Below are positions 43,240 through 54,449 of a DNA stretch of 64,000 nucleotides, piece by piece. This stretch comes from Xenopus tropicalis (lineage: Eukaryota; Chordata; Amphibia; Anura; Pipidae): the NCBI RefSeq assembly GCF_000004195.4, contig NC_030678.2:148508547-148572546 (forward strand), in the 5' to 3' direction. The notes beneath the pieces are model-generated. The model did no database searches. It saw only the letters and a program-made list of their open reading frames with translations, and had not been told where the DNA came from. Made by a program: the position numbers and the translations under genes. Position 1 is the first letter of the stretch; every line of letters begins with the position of its first letter.

Positions 43240-44955
43240 GAAAAGGCTGCTTATTTTTTAGTTAATGTATAGTGCAAAGTTGCTTGAAATTATGTTTACT
43301 TTTCACAAAGCTTAAGCTGTGTTTGGGTTGAGTTCCCCTTTAAATATATTCGCTCATGGAGTTTGTGGCCTGTGTTGTAATGAACATACTTGTATCTGTT
43401 ACTTTGCTGCATTTTCTTGGTGATTTGTTACGGCTGTGCTCTTCCAGATGCCCCGTTGTTTGTTGCTGTAACACTGGCTTTATTGCAGTGCATGTTTACG
43501 TAAGTCATGTAGAATATTGAGGTAAATACTGTAGAATTTTGCTATACAGTTAACTAACAACGAGTACAGAATAGCACATCTGATGCCACAGATCTATTCT
43601 TCAAGCTGCTGCTCTATTAGAATAAAGTAATTATCTCTTCTTTGTTCGCAAGTCACCAGCTGCTTCTCGGAGGTAATAGGATTTATGCAAATCTGCTTGT
43701 TAAGGTAGCGAGGGAATCCATCCCGTTCTGCATTCTGAGCAGGGAGGGTGTGAGTCTAACCGGGGGGCACACCTATAGAAGCAGTAGGGAGCGGCACCCA
43801 CTCTCACATCATATCTTTGCATGGGATCAAACATCTGTGTAGAAACATGACTTTCATGTGATAACAGAATGGTGAAAAATAGAAAGATCTTCACCATGTC
43901 CTCTTGGCTGGATGAACCTGTTTATAGTTTCTTCCTTTATAATTAGCGCTGGGCACACATAGACCCTTGCTGAAACCATACCATGTGCATGAAAGTCCCT
44001 TTCTGGAATTGGAACCCTCACAGTAACATACAAAAGACAAGGACACTTCTCTAACGTCATTTCTTTAATCAGATGGTACAGTTCTTGTGAATCATTTAGC
44101 GTATATGAGAGTTCTATAGAGTGTGTGGGGTAGAATTGGGTTAGAAGCAGAATGAATCTCACCTTGTGACAGGTACAAGCTGAACTGGCCTCAATAAAAC
44201 ATGGGGGTGTTTGTGCTTCATGTGCTCAGACTCTCACCAGAAGGAGGCGTTGATGTTCTTTATATCCACAGGGACAGCAAGAAATGCACGACGCGCTGTG
44301 TTGTTATCAAACCAAGTCTACACTAACATGTAAATTGAGGCTTAGGCTTTTTAACTGCCTCTGTCACTTATCAGATAGAATCCACCTCCAGCCCTAAAGA
44401 GTGCTGGAAATTGGTTTAAATTTTTCTGTTATTTATCTTCGCGACTGTCAGTCGTTTTTACAGAAGGGATTCTGTACAGCATAAATCCTTGCTGTTGTGA
44501 TGAGCAGGAATATATTGGAAGCTGTTTTGCAAGATGATAGTGAGCAATGTCTGTGCCAGGCGACTGCTTTACTTTTATGTTTTGCTCCTTGGTTTGTTTG
44601 GGGCATTTATTATATTAGCATTTCCTCCGGAATATTAAGAAGGAATAAATCAGCAGCATGTTTTGGTTGTAGTTGTCTTTTTCTTAAGCAACATGACTTA
44701 TTACGTGCAGCACTGTAAATAATTATGGCTGCTCATTGCTGTCCTAATTGCTATAAACTGTACCGCTTTCCGCTATACTCACAGGGTTTCCAAAAATTGC
44801 AGCATTTGTAGCGTGTTCCCAATGGGAAGGGGGGTATAGCTGGAGGAGGACACAAAACTAGCCACTACTTGATGGCTTCTCTGTTAAAGAGTAACAAGTC
44901 CTTTGCAAAAAAAGGTAGCCATTATTACATGGCAATCATTATTATTTTAGCTGAA
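43240..44955. other. Unique sequence with weak exon-like segments
   Basis: Less repetitive and richer in CpG than its surroundings. It holds an octamer ATGCAAAT (43685-43692), a minus-strand frame starting with a signal-peptide-like run (43897-43700) and two exon-like minus-strand segments (44326-44239, 44120-43998). No consistent gene model could be built. Confidence 0.35.
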
Positions 44956-45205
44956 GAGGCAGAGTATGGCACACACAGGCAGCATAGGGCAGGAAGAGTA
45001 TGGCACACACAGGCAGCATAGGGCAGGCAGAGTATGGCACACACAGGCAGCATAGGGCAGGCAGAGTATGGCACACACAGGCAGCATAGGGCAGGCAGAG
45101 TATGGCACACACAGGCAGCATAGGGCAGGCAGAGTATGGCACACACAGGCAGCTTAGGGCAGGCAGAGTATGGCACACAGGCAGCATAGGGCAGGCAGAG
45201 TACTG
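44956..45205 (+). repeat. 34-bp minisatellite, forward block
   Basis: About seven units built from GCAGAGTATGGCACACACAG and GCAGCATAGGGCAG, nearly identical to each other. The unit length is not a multiple of three, so the long frames on both strands pass through all three phases. Confidence 0.95.
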
Positions 45206-45454
45206 CATGTGTGTGCCATACTCTTCCTGCCCTAAGATGCCTGTGTATACCATACTCCGCCTGCCCTATGCTGCCTGTTTGTGCCATACTCTGCCTGCCC
45301 TATGCTACCTACTCATACTCTGCCTGCCCATATTCTGCCTGCCCTATGCTGCCTACCCATACTCTGCCTGCCCTATGCTGCTTGTGTGTGCCATACTCTG
45401 CCTGCCCTATGCTGCCTGTGTGTGCCATACTCTGCCTGTCCTATGCTGCCTGTG
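45206..45454 (-). repeat. 34-bp minisatellite, inverted block
   Basis: The same unit in opposite orientation (CTGCCTGCCCTATGCTGCC and TGTGTGCCATACT), with some shortened units (CTACTCATACTCTGCC). Together with the forward block it makes a ~500-bp head-to-head structure. Confidence 0.93.
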
Positions 45455-45469
45455 GAAGGTGAACCTGTT

Positions 45470-46265
45470 AGGGGTTTGTTCTGGGAGTTTGTTAGCATTT
45501 GGAAATAGTCATTATATGATCCCTAAGGTGTGTAATTATGGTGTGGAGTTGCTGTGCTATCCACAGGGGAGGAGGCATATGGATTTAAGGGTATGTCTTA
45601 ATATGAAATAATATAATTCTTTCACTTATGAATGAAGGGTGATATCCCTACACCAACAAAGAGATACATACAAAGAGATTTTTTTTTTATAACCCACCAA
45701 GTAATGATACCCCTCCCCGACCAAACTTTCTCTAAGGCTTTAATTAGGTCTTTTGTGAAAGGCTTGGGGAATAACATTTTTTCATGTACACTGTCTTTTG
45801 TTAGCTCAGTGCAGGGTACATTTAACAGTCTTTTATATGAATTACTAAGGGCCTCCTCGTACCAAGCCCCCTGAGAACCATGGTCTACCTCTGGCCAATA
45901 TACACTGGCAAACTTACTTTGATCAGGCTCCTGTTCTAGCCAATTGCTTTATGTCTTTTATGGTAAATGGAGAATTGTTCTAGCAGTGTGTGGAATGCCT
46001 TTAGTCTATAAAGTCACTCACCACTTTGCTCCACTGTTCCCAGCTACCAAGTTCTTTTTCTCCATTGCTGATGAATACAATGTAGTTGGTTTAAAGTCTC
46101 TTACATGAGTTTTCACCTCTTTATTGCATGCACTTGGAATCTATTTGGTGGTTTTCTGGGTCTTTAGAGCAGCTCCACTTGCTGTTACAGAAGACCTAAT
46201 ACTACATGCTCCTCCCCATGTGCCCGTATTTTAGTTGGCACCAGACCTTAACCTGAAAAGGCTGC
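45470..46265. other. No gene recognised
   Basis: Mixed-composition sequence, possibly a decayed retroelement on either strand; no motif could be fixed. Confidence 0.35.
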
Positions 46266-46272
46266 TTGGTAA

Positions 46273-46602
46273 GGCTGATGCCACACGTGGCGTAGGGCTG
46301 ATTTTTTTCGGCAAGCGGAAAAACGCTTGCCGAAAATTCAGCCCTACGCCTGCTACTTGTGCCTGCACCCGAATGAATGGAATACGCTCGGGTGCAGGCA
46401 CATGTAACCGATATACGCATAAGAACGGGAGACTTTGCATTCTCTCGCATTTTCATACGTATATCGGCTACATGTGCCTGCACCCGAGCGTATTCCATTC
46501 ATTTGGGTGCAGGCACAAGTAGCAGGCGTAGGGCTGAATTTTCGGCAAGCGTTTTTCCGCTTGCCGAAAAAAATCAGCCCTGCGCCACATGTGGCATCAG
46601 CC
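46273..46602. mobile_element. Harbinger-like foldback MITE, 330-bp palindrome
   Basis: Starts GGCTGATGCCACACGTGG, ends in its complement (...CATGTGGCATCAGCC), flanked by TAA on both sides (46270-46272, 46603-46605). The arms contain an inner hairpin of CGGCAAGCG / CGCTTGCCG and the repeated CTGCACCCGA...TCGGGTGCAG. Frames of about 100 codons on both strands follow from the symmetry. Confidence 0.92.
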
Positions 46603-47165
46603 TAATAGTCTGTTTTGTTGTTTTTCTGTCCAAGTGCTCCACTGAGCCTGCTAATGTTCCTCTCCTGCTTCTGGACACAGACAAAGAAGTAGAATTCTAG
46701 CAGTTTATTAGAACAAGGCCATCCCTAACCACGCATTCAATGTCATTTTACAAATTGAATTTCATTTACAAACATTAAAACCACTGAAAAATGTAAACTA
46801 CTGTATATTGTAAAGTTGATTGGAATTATCTTTTATTATGCAAAACAAATTATTGGTGGGTAGGCCCATTTAAGAATAAGAAATAGGATTTCCAAAAGTG
46901 TTGTTTATGTAAGAGATATTCAGTGTCTTCATGTCTGTGTACTGGCATGGTATAGAGTGGTATAGACATATCTGTTCAAATTGTTCCTCAGACAACACTG
47001 AATTCATCAAAGAAAATGTGTGGGGTCTAAATATAGTGTATAAATACAGTATATACACCCTCTCTCTCAATTCTGTTCTTCCTTCTGTTTCTTAACCCTT
47101 TTCCTACTGCTTTTCCATCTCACTTTATATCTATTTTTAAACTATAAAGACTCAACACAAGAAAG

Positions 47166-47458
47166 TGCTGTGGGCAGTACTGCTGCCTTCCAGTGTCGGG
47201 GTCCTAAGTTCAATTCCAGCCAGTGTACTATCTGCAAGGAGTTTGCATGTTCTCTCTATGTCTGTAAATATCCTCCCACATTTAATAACATACATGCATG
47301 TTAACTGGTACCTGATTAAATTAGTTCTACTGTGTGTAAATGTGCTAGGAGCCTTATATTGTAAGAGCCACTGGGGTAGGAACTAATGTGAATGATGAAT
47401 AATCTCTGTAAAGAGCTGCAAAACTGTGTCAACGCTATATAAATACCAGGAAATAAAT
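47166..47458 (+). repeat. tRNA-headed SINE
   Basis: GTGCTGTGGGCAGTACTGCTGCC (A-box region), then GGTCCTAAGTTCAATTCC (B-box GTTCAATTCC), then a tRNA-unrelated body (CTATCTGCAAGGAGTTTGC...) and a tail ...GCTATATAAATACC with AAATAAATAAAATAAA. Polymerase III-type layout; decayed. Confidence 0.65.
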
Positions 47459-47825
47459 AAATAAAATAAAGTAGCCTTGCAGTAAGTTCAATAAGTATTT
47501 TGAAATTTCCTAAAACATCAAGTTATCAGGGCCTGGTAGTCTTGTGTAAGGCTGCATAGATCAGTTATATAAGTATTTGAATAATGTTATGTATTCACTG
47601 ACAGTCAGAAAACTGGCAGAGAACTTATACCATCAGTGACTGGCTCTGTGATCTGTGTTTTTTTTTTTCTTTGACCAAAAGCTGATCTGTGACAAGGTTT
47701 GGAGAAATAACAAAAGCGCATTTTAAAAGAAATACTGAGATTCTGTTATGAACGTAAGTGTGACATAAGATTAAATAGTAGAATATTAAAGATAATGGTA
47801 AATTAATACAAAGCTAGCAAGTCTG

Positions 47826-48156
47826 TACATTTATGGGATCCCTTATCCGGAAACCCCTTATCCAGAAAGTTCCCGAATTACGGAAAAGCCATCTCCCATA
47901 GACTGTATTATAAGCAAATAATTCTAATTTTTTAAAATCATTTCCTTTTTCTCTGTAATAATAAAACAGTACCTGTACTTGATACCAGATAAGGTATAAT
48001 TACCCCTTATTGGGGGCAGAACAGTCCTATTGGGTTTACTCAATATTAAAATGATTTTTAGCAGACTTAAGTTATGGAGATCCAAATTACGGAAAGATCC
48101 CTTATCCGGAAAACCCCAGGTCCTGAGCATTCTGGATAACAGGTTCCATACCTGTA
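47826..48156. mobile_element. TACAGGTATRGGACC palindromic MITE
   Basis: TACATTTATGGGATCCCTTATCC at the left and ...GGTTCCATACCTGTA at the right, with CCTATTGGGTTTACTC inside. Confidence 0.85.
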
Positions 48157-48159
48157 ATA

Positions 48160-51098
48160 GGGAATTTTAACAAATAATATTAATGTGAAGATTATATTCC
48201 TTAAATCTATGATTCCTCTCTTGCACTTTAAACGTATTCCATAGGTTTCATTACATAACATTATTTTGAACGTAAGGTCTCAGCAACTGACATATGGGGT
48301 CAGCAGTGCATCAGTGCAGCCCCTATAATATTGACATCATAATATATTTCATGATTTAGACTTATAAATCTGAGTGTATTCAGGTCAGGTCGCCTCCCTG
48401 GGAACCTAATAGATCAGATTTTCTTTTTCATTCTCTACAGCAAGAATCAGAATCACACATTGTATCTTCCCTTTATTGTCTTCTATAGATTACAAGGGTG
48501 TACTTGCTCTTCAGTCAATAGAACACAATGGGGGAAAATGTGCATTGCACAAAAGCAAGCAAAGCAGAGAAAAGAAAAATTACTGGGCATTAAGAGAATG
48601 AAGAGCAACCGCGGGATAGAATTGCTTTCTGTATCAGTGTAAAATATATGCACGTTACAGAAGCTTCTCTAAAGATTTCTTTCTCTTGATCAATAAAACT
48701 ATTAAAAAGACAATAAAACTAACACCAAGCAATGAATATCTCAGATACTTCCATTTTAAACGCATGTTAAGGTTCATGAATTTTTTAATTTAAGTTCATT
48801 ATTGCTTATGACCAGGTTACAATGTTAATTTAGATTGATAACTAACAAGAAGGGGAATTTATGAGCTGATTAATTCAGAACAGACAATTATAAATGCCAT
48901 AGTGGTGCACGCTAAAATCATGTTCAAATTAGTTTGGGGGCAATTAAAGCTCAGTTACCTAAATGAAGCCAGTTGGCTCAACTTTTCTTTTAGCTATTTT
49001 CTAGGCATAGACTTAAGGCTGCCATTTACAGGCCAAACCTACAGTTATCTGAATGATTAGTTGGATATTGTCTAGTTTGCCTTCCACAGGGATAACCTTC
49101 TAGCATTGTTCTGTTGCTTTAGGCAAATGGCACGATTAAATAGATTTACATGGAGGTGAATAAGAGATGGGTTACTTTTCACTTTTGAATCTACCAATTT
49201 CCCATTCATGCTCCAAGCAGATGATGATCAGTTTGGATACACTGACATTCCTCATGAGGTTATATATGCCCAGTTGGTAACATAACATCACAATGGTCAA
49301 AGGCCTTGGTGTGTGCCTTTTGAAATATGTTTCTGCTTGGAGATGCATTTTCAATTATTACTTTACATGTGCCAATTCTAACCTTCTCCATATGCTTTGG
49401 TAGTGGCCACTTTTTGTGGCTGTTATGCCAATTCCTAAAACTCTTCTACTGGTGTGACCCATCATATTATACCTTTCAGTCCCCTATTGAGCTCATAAGG
49501 TTACAGCCATAGTTTTAGGAGTTTCAAGGACAGTAAATAAATGTTCACCCCAAATCTTCACCTAATAACTATCAAGATACTTCTCCAGGGGGGACCAAAC
49601 CATTTCCCTATTGGCCTGCTGAATGCACCATCCAAGTATATATATATATATATATTAGGATTTTGTATTTTGAATCTGACCCAAAGCATTGTCCAAAACA
49701 GTTTTGACTAGCAAAAACACAGAACAAAAGCAGACCCAATTACTGGTTCAGAAACATATGTGGCCAGATTGGGGGTATTCAGTGCAATACACAAACACAC
49801 AAAGCATACCAGCTGCTAAAAATCAAGACATGAGTGCGATTAATTGCTGCAATTGACTACAAACAATGTAAGAAAACATGTAAAATGGAAATCCATTTCT
49901 GAATGACAGAAAATTAATATCTGATTGCAAAGGAGAACAAGAGGAATAACAAAAAGTCTATAAAGGTAAAACAATAAAAATGTAAAGACTAGATCAATTG
50001 AAAATTAAAATGCAGATAAACAATAGGCTGACATTTCAGATGCTTTGATTGCTTGAATTTCTGCCTGAGTGCATGAATAATCATGTGTTCCACCTGTATA
50101 ACATTCCATAACAGAACTGTGCCTAAAATCTTACTCCCTTTTGTTATAAAATGAAAAGCTGGGTGCTCTATGAATGAAACAAGGCAGAAAATATAGTGAA
50201 TTATTTTATAAATCTTAAATAAACAAGGGAATTAATGACCCCAGAGGTAATAGACACATTAAATGTCACACATATAATAAGATAACAATATTTATTCACC
50301 AATATAGCCAGCAAATTTTAAAAACCTTAACACATAAAACAATTAACAGACTCCACTCATGGAGGGACCCCTCCCTCCCACCTATAAGCAGAATTGTTTT
50401 AAATACCAATATGTAATAACACTGGATCAGAAGTTCAGTCCACCTATAACTCACAACCTTGGCCACAGATTGTATTGGAGTTATGGATGGAGTTATTGAC
50501 AACATATTGACAACAATACCAAAATATATTGGGATATCAACTCTGTGTTTCACAGATGCATATACATGTCCTCAAAAGTTCAACTGGTGCACTCCTGTAT
50601 GCCAAACATTCAAAGGTAAAGTCCGTCATGTTATACGCTCTCAGTTGAAAAAGGTTAGTAAGAGATATGTATATATGAATATCCAGTTCTCAAATAGAAA
50701 AAAAGATTTTTGAAAAACATGTTACCAGGCGTAATACTTATCTATCACCTCACACAGGAGAGCAGATTCAGTAATAGTATCAGCAGACCCGCCCAGGTCA
50801 GAAATCCAAAACGATCCGCACGCTTGAGTCCAGAACCTTTGAGTTTCAGATCAGTTCATATTTGAAAACATTTATGTGCTACGTAGTAAAAGCAGGAAGG
50901 GGGGGGCCCGCCACCTTATGGCGACTTATGATTTTTTATATAAAACAGTGGATTATTTTATTTGCAGCCAGCAGCAGTCATGTTATGTATAGTATAGTTT
51001 ATTGCCAAACTTAAGTCAAGTATCTTGATTTTTATCTATCTTGACCATTGTTTTGTTCATTGTGTATAAGCAAGTAATAATTGTTCTATCTTCTCCTT
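48160..51098. other. No gene recognised; possible repeat 50240-50930
   Basis: Long AT-rich stretch. It has a (TA)n tract at 49637-49656. The piece from 50240 to about 50930 (TTTATTCACCAATATAGCC...) looks like a dispersed repeat, ending in G8 and GCCCGCC. Confidence 0.4.
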
Positions 51099-51099
51099 A

Positions 51100-51300
51100 A
51101 GGGGTCCCCAACTTTTTTTTTTTTTTACCCGTAAGCCAGATTCATGTAAAAGGGTTGGGGACAAACACAAGTATAAAAATAGTTCCTGGGGCTGTATATG
51201 GGCTGTAATTGGCTATTTGGTAGCCCCTATATGAACTGGCAGCCTACAGGAGGCTCTGTTTGGCAGTACACCTGGCTTTTATGCAACCAAAACTTGCAGT
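51100..51300 (+). mobile_element. hAT-like CAGGGGTCCCCAACC MITE, truncated
   Basis: AAGGGGTCCCCAAC, a T-run, then TTGGGGACAAACACAAG and GGCTATTTGGTAGCCCC, as in 34499-34804. The right third is missing. Confidence 0.7.
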
Positions 51301-53020
51301 CTGTAGGTCTCTGTGCTTCATGAGACACCTGCAGCTGTTCCCACAATGACCCATGTAGTGGGCAAAATGTAAAAAAAAGGACAACTGTATTTCATTTAAA
51401 ACCAACAACACATGGGACAGCACCCATAGGCAATTGTCTTGGCACTTTAGAGTGGAGGCATTTAGCAAGACAGTATTCATGAGGAGTGGGTTTGGACTGT
51501 TACGTAGGCATCTACTTGGATGCCTCCTAGCTAGTGTGAGCCATTCAAATGGCTAATCAAGAATGTTATTGTTATGTAATAAATTATTTACTTGAGTTTT
51601 CGGTCCTCCGTCTAGAATTGAAATGAAAGGGTCCTCACCTCTGGGACCAGCACCTCAGTATGTAGGAGGTAGGTTTGCATTTTCTGTCTAAAATTAATAG
51701 TTTACATGCAACTGACAGCAGGGAATTTGCAGGCATCACAACTGCACTTTTGGACATAAATGAGCCCTATAATATTTTCAGTTATACCATTCTTTATGTA
51801 ATGTAGACTGGAAGCTGCTATTTATAAATGACTAATGAGGAAGTAGAAGCTGCTAAATCCCAACTGGAAACTTTCCCTGACAGTCAGGGAAGTGCTTAAG
51901 AACTGTCTCATTTATCAAAGGATTTTCCCAATGTGCCTTTTTGTCAGGTAGTGAGTAAGTTGAATTCCATTTCTTCCCATGATCAGAAATGATGCAGGGC
52001 AGTGTTGAATTCTAACACCTAATCTGCTGTAAAGTCTCTAGAAGAAAACGCATTTTGCATTAAAGAATGAAAGGTTAATACCTTGGCCCCCTCCCACTCC
52101 ACTGGGGAACCCCTAGATCTATTTGTTACATTTAGTTCCATAAAGCAGAGTAGTGCAGCATGGTTGTTGGGTGCCTTCTCACACATTTCAGGTCCTTTTC
52201 CTCCAATTTTGCAGACAGGGTCATGTGTTGGAGCTGATTTGAACCTGCCTTAACTGCACTTTATCTGTGTTGATGATTGCAGAGAATTCCTGCAGTGACC
52301 AACACCTGCCAACCTTGCTGTAACCAAAATATTTAGGCCACGGTATCTTAAAATAACTCCTACGGAAAACTGAAATTGAGTCCAGGCACTTCAGGGCAGC
52401 AATGCAAAGATTGAGCACACAAATCATAAATATACCCACAAGCCCCCTTATATCCAATTTCATGCTTATTATTTGTCTTTGAAAATTGATTTTCAACACA
52501 ACCAACTTTATCTTCAGATTTGTCTATGACCCTAAAAAATACATTTCTATTTCTGACACAACCGTTCTGACAAAACAGTAATTTGTGCAATATAGAGAAC
52601 ATTAGAACTATGTGTTTTTATCCCAACAGACCTTATATTTGTTGTGTGCAGAGCTTCATAAAGGTTGTTTATTGACAAGACAGTCCATGGAAATGACAGG
52701 AAAATCTAATTTCTGCTTTGGATAATTAGGTTCAGTAGGTGATGACCAAGGGCTAATGAATGCCAGAAGTAAACATCTCACTGTGTGCTGCAGGAGCTAC
52801 AGGCAATATAATACTTCCCAATTCATATATGTGAAGGACATTGTTACAGTAAAACCCTCTAAGGATAATGCTGGCAAAAAAAACAAAGTTCTTGATCATG
52901 GGAAGTTTTGGTGAAACCCATGCTGAGTCCATTTCTTTCTAATGTGGCCTAGTATTCCACTTTCACAAGGCACAGAGGGCAAGAACACCCTGAAAGTGAA
53001 AAGAGAATATAAGAGTAATT
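51300..53020. other. No gene recognised
   Basis: Unique-looking sequence without splice-supported frames; the frames at 52221-52602 (minus) have no family features. Confidence 0.4.
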
Positions 53021-53222
53021 GAGAAAGAAAGAGAGAAAAAAGAATGAGAGAGAGAAGGAGAGGAAGAAAGAAAGATAGAGAGAGAGAAGGAGAGGAAGAA
53101 AGAAAGATAGAGAGAGAAAGAAACAAAGGAAGAAAGAGAGCGAAAGAAAGAAAAGAAAGAAAGAGAGGAAGAAAAAGATAGTGAGAGAAAGAAACAAAGG
53201 AAGAAGGAGAAGGAAAGAAAGG
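53021..53222 (+). repeat. Pure polypurine tract (GA/GGAA), about 200 bp
   Basis: About 200 bases almost entirely A and G, with a duplicated block (AGAGAGAGAAGGAGAGGAAG occurs twice, about 41 bases apart) and few pyrimidine interruptions. The complementary frames (phenylalanine/serine/leucine-rich) are artefacts. Confidence 0.95.
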
Positions 53223-54077
53223 TTGATTACTTTATATGTATTGTACGGTTTATTAAAAGTTAGATCTTTATTTAGTGGGAGATTTTTAGCTGGAGACCCC
53301 AAACTTTCTCCTTAGTTGTGTTTATTGTGGCATTTATGATATTATCATTGTCGTTTATAAAATACCAACCTTTACTTCTATTACAATATTTACAATTTAG
53401 CCAACTAGTACAAACCATGATAAAAGGTTAGAAAGTCATGTTTGTGAGATCCTTCTATCTGCAGTTGTATCTGTAGATTCCACAGACTGCATGATTTTTA
53501 TTGGAGGGTCCTGCTTCCAGTCATGCTCTGAATTATTAGCACTTGTGTATGTAATTGTTTCTATTGAACTGCTGCCCATGAAGCCCTGAGTCTTGTGACT
53601 CCAGAATAGATATAGATATACATTCTTGCATCACTGACCAAGTGGCCAGGAAGATAAATAGCATATTCTTACATTATATATCTCCTGAAATAATAGAAGA
53701 ACAATTTCAGAGTATCTAATTCATTAGAATGTTTTGTGTGGGTGTTTAAAGAGTTGTACCACACTTCTCCAAGCAGTCTGACTGCCCCATCAGGAAAACT
53801 GTTGATGGGTTATAGAAAAGAATAAAGGGGTAGAGTAAAAAGAGGAGTAAAAACAGTTTAGAGAGTGTACCTATGGTCTTTAGATTTTGTGGTAGGTCCC
53901 TGGCATCCCAGTTCACATTTTCCACAAGGCAGAGGTTCAGCAGTTGTAAGTAAAGTATATTGAAGCCCACTAGTGAAAAAAAGACCTTTACATACATTTA
54001 CATATTCTCAGCTTCTGTAAATAGCTTTGTTTGGTATTGTAATGACATTAATTAATGCTATGTTATTGCATTTCAAG

Positions 54078-54445
54078 CTAAAGCTGCCCATACACGGGCA
54101 GATCCGCTCGTTTGGTGATGTCGCCAAGCGAGCGGATCTTTACCCGATATCTCCACCTATGGGTGGGCGATATTGGGGAACCTGTTGGCGAATTCGATCG
54201 TTTGGCCCTGGGGCGATCGAATTCTAACGCCAGCAATGTCGGTTCGGGGACCACATCAACGAGCCGATGCGGTCCCCTATCCGACTGAATTTTCTAACCT
54301 GGCCGATCGATATCTGCCCAATTTCAGGCCAGATATCGGTCGGCCAGGCCCCTCGTTTCTGCCCCTACACGGGCTGATAAGCTGCCGAATTGGTCCAAAG
54401 GACCGATATCGGCAGCTATAACTGGCCCGTGTATGGGGACCTTAA
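54078..54445. mobile_element. TTAA-type MITE, GCGAGCGGATC family, best copy
   Basis: Left end GCTGCCCATACACGGGC, right end GCCCGTGTATGGGGACC followed by TTAA (54441-54444). Internal short palindromes (GATCCGCTCG...CGAGCGGATC; TCGATCG...CGATCGA; CCGATATC/GATATCGG). Confidence 0.8.
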
Positions 54446-54449
54446 CTCT

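Noticed and set aside
44925..45611. Cysteine/leucine-rich frames of 65-169 codons on both strands
   Set aside because: Translations of the 34-bp minisatellite in all phases; symmetry alone gives open frames on both strands.
46202..46700. Similar peptides encoded on both strands (AYSIHSGAGTSSRRRAEFSA-like)
   Set aside because: The two strands encode the same peptide because the element is a palindrome; not a gene.
52896..53302. Phe/Ser/Leu-rich minus-strand frames resembling membrane proteins
   Set aside because: Complement of the polypurine tract; low complexity.
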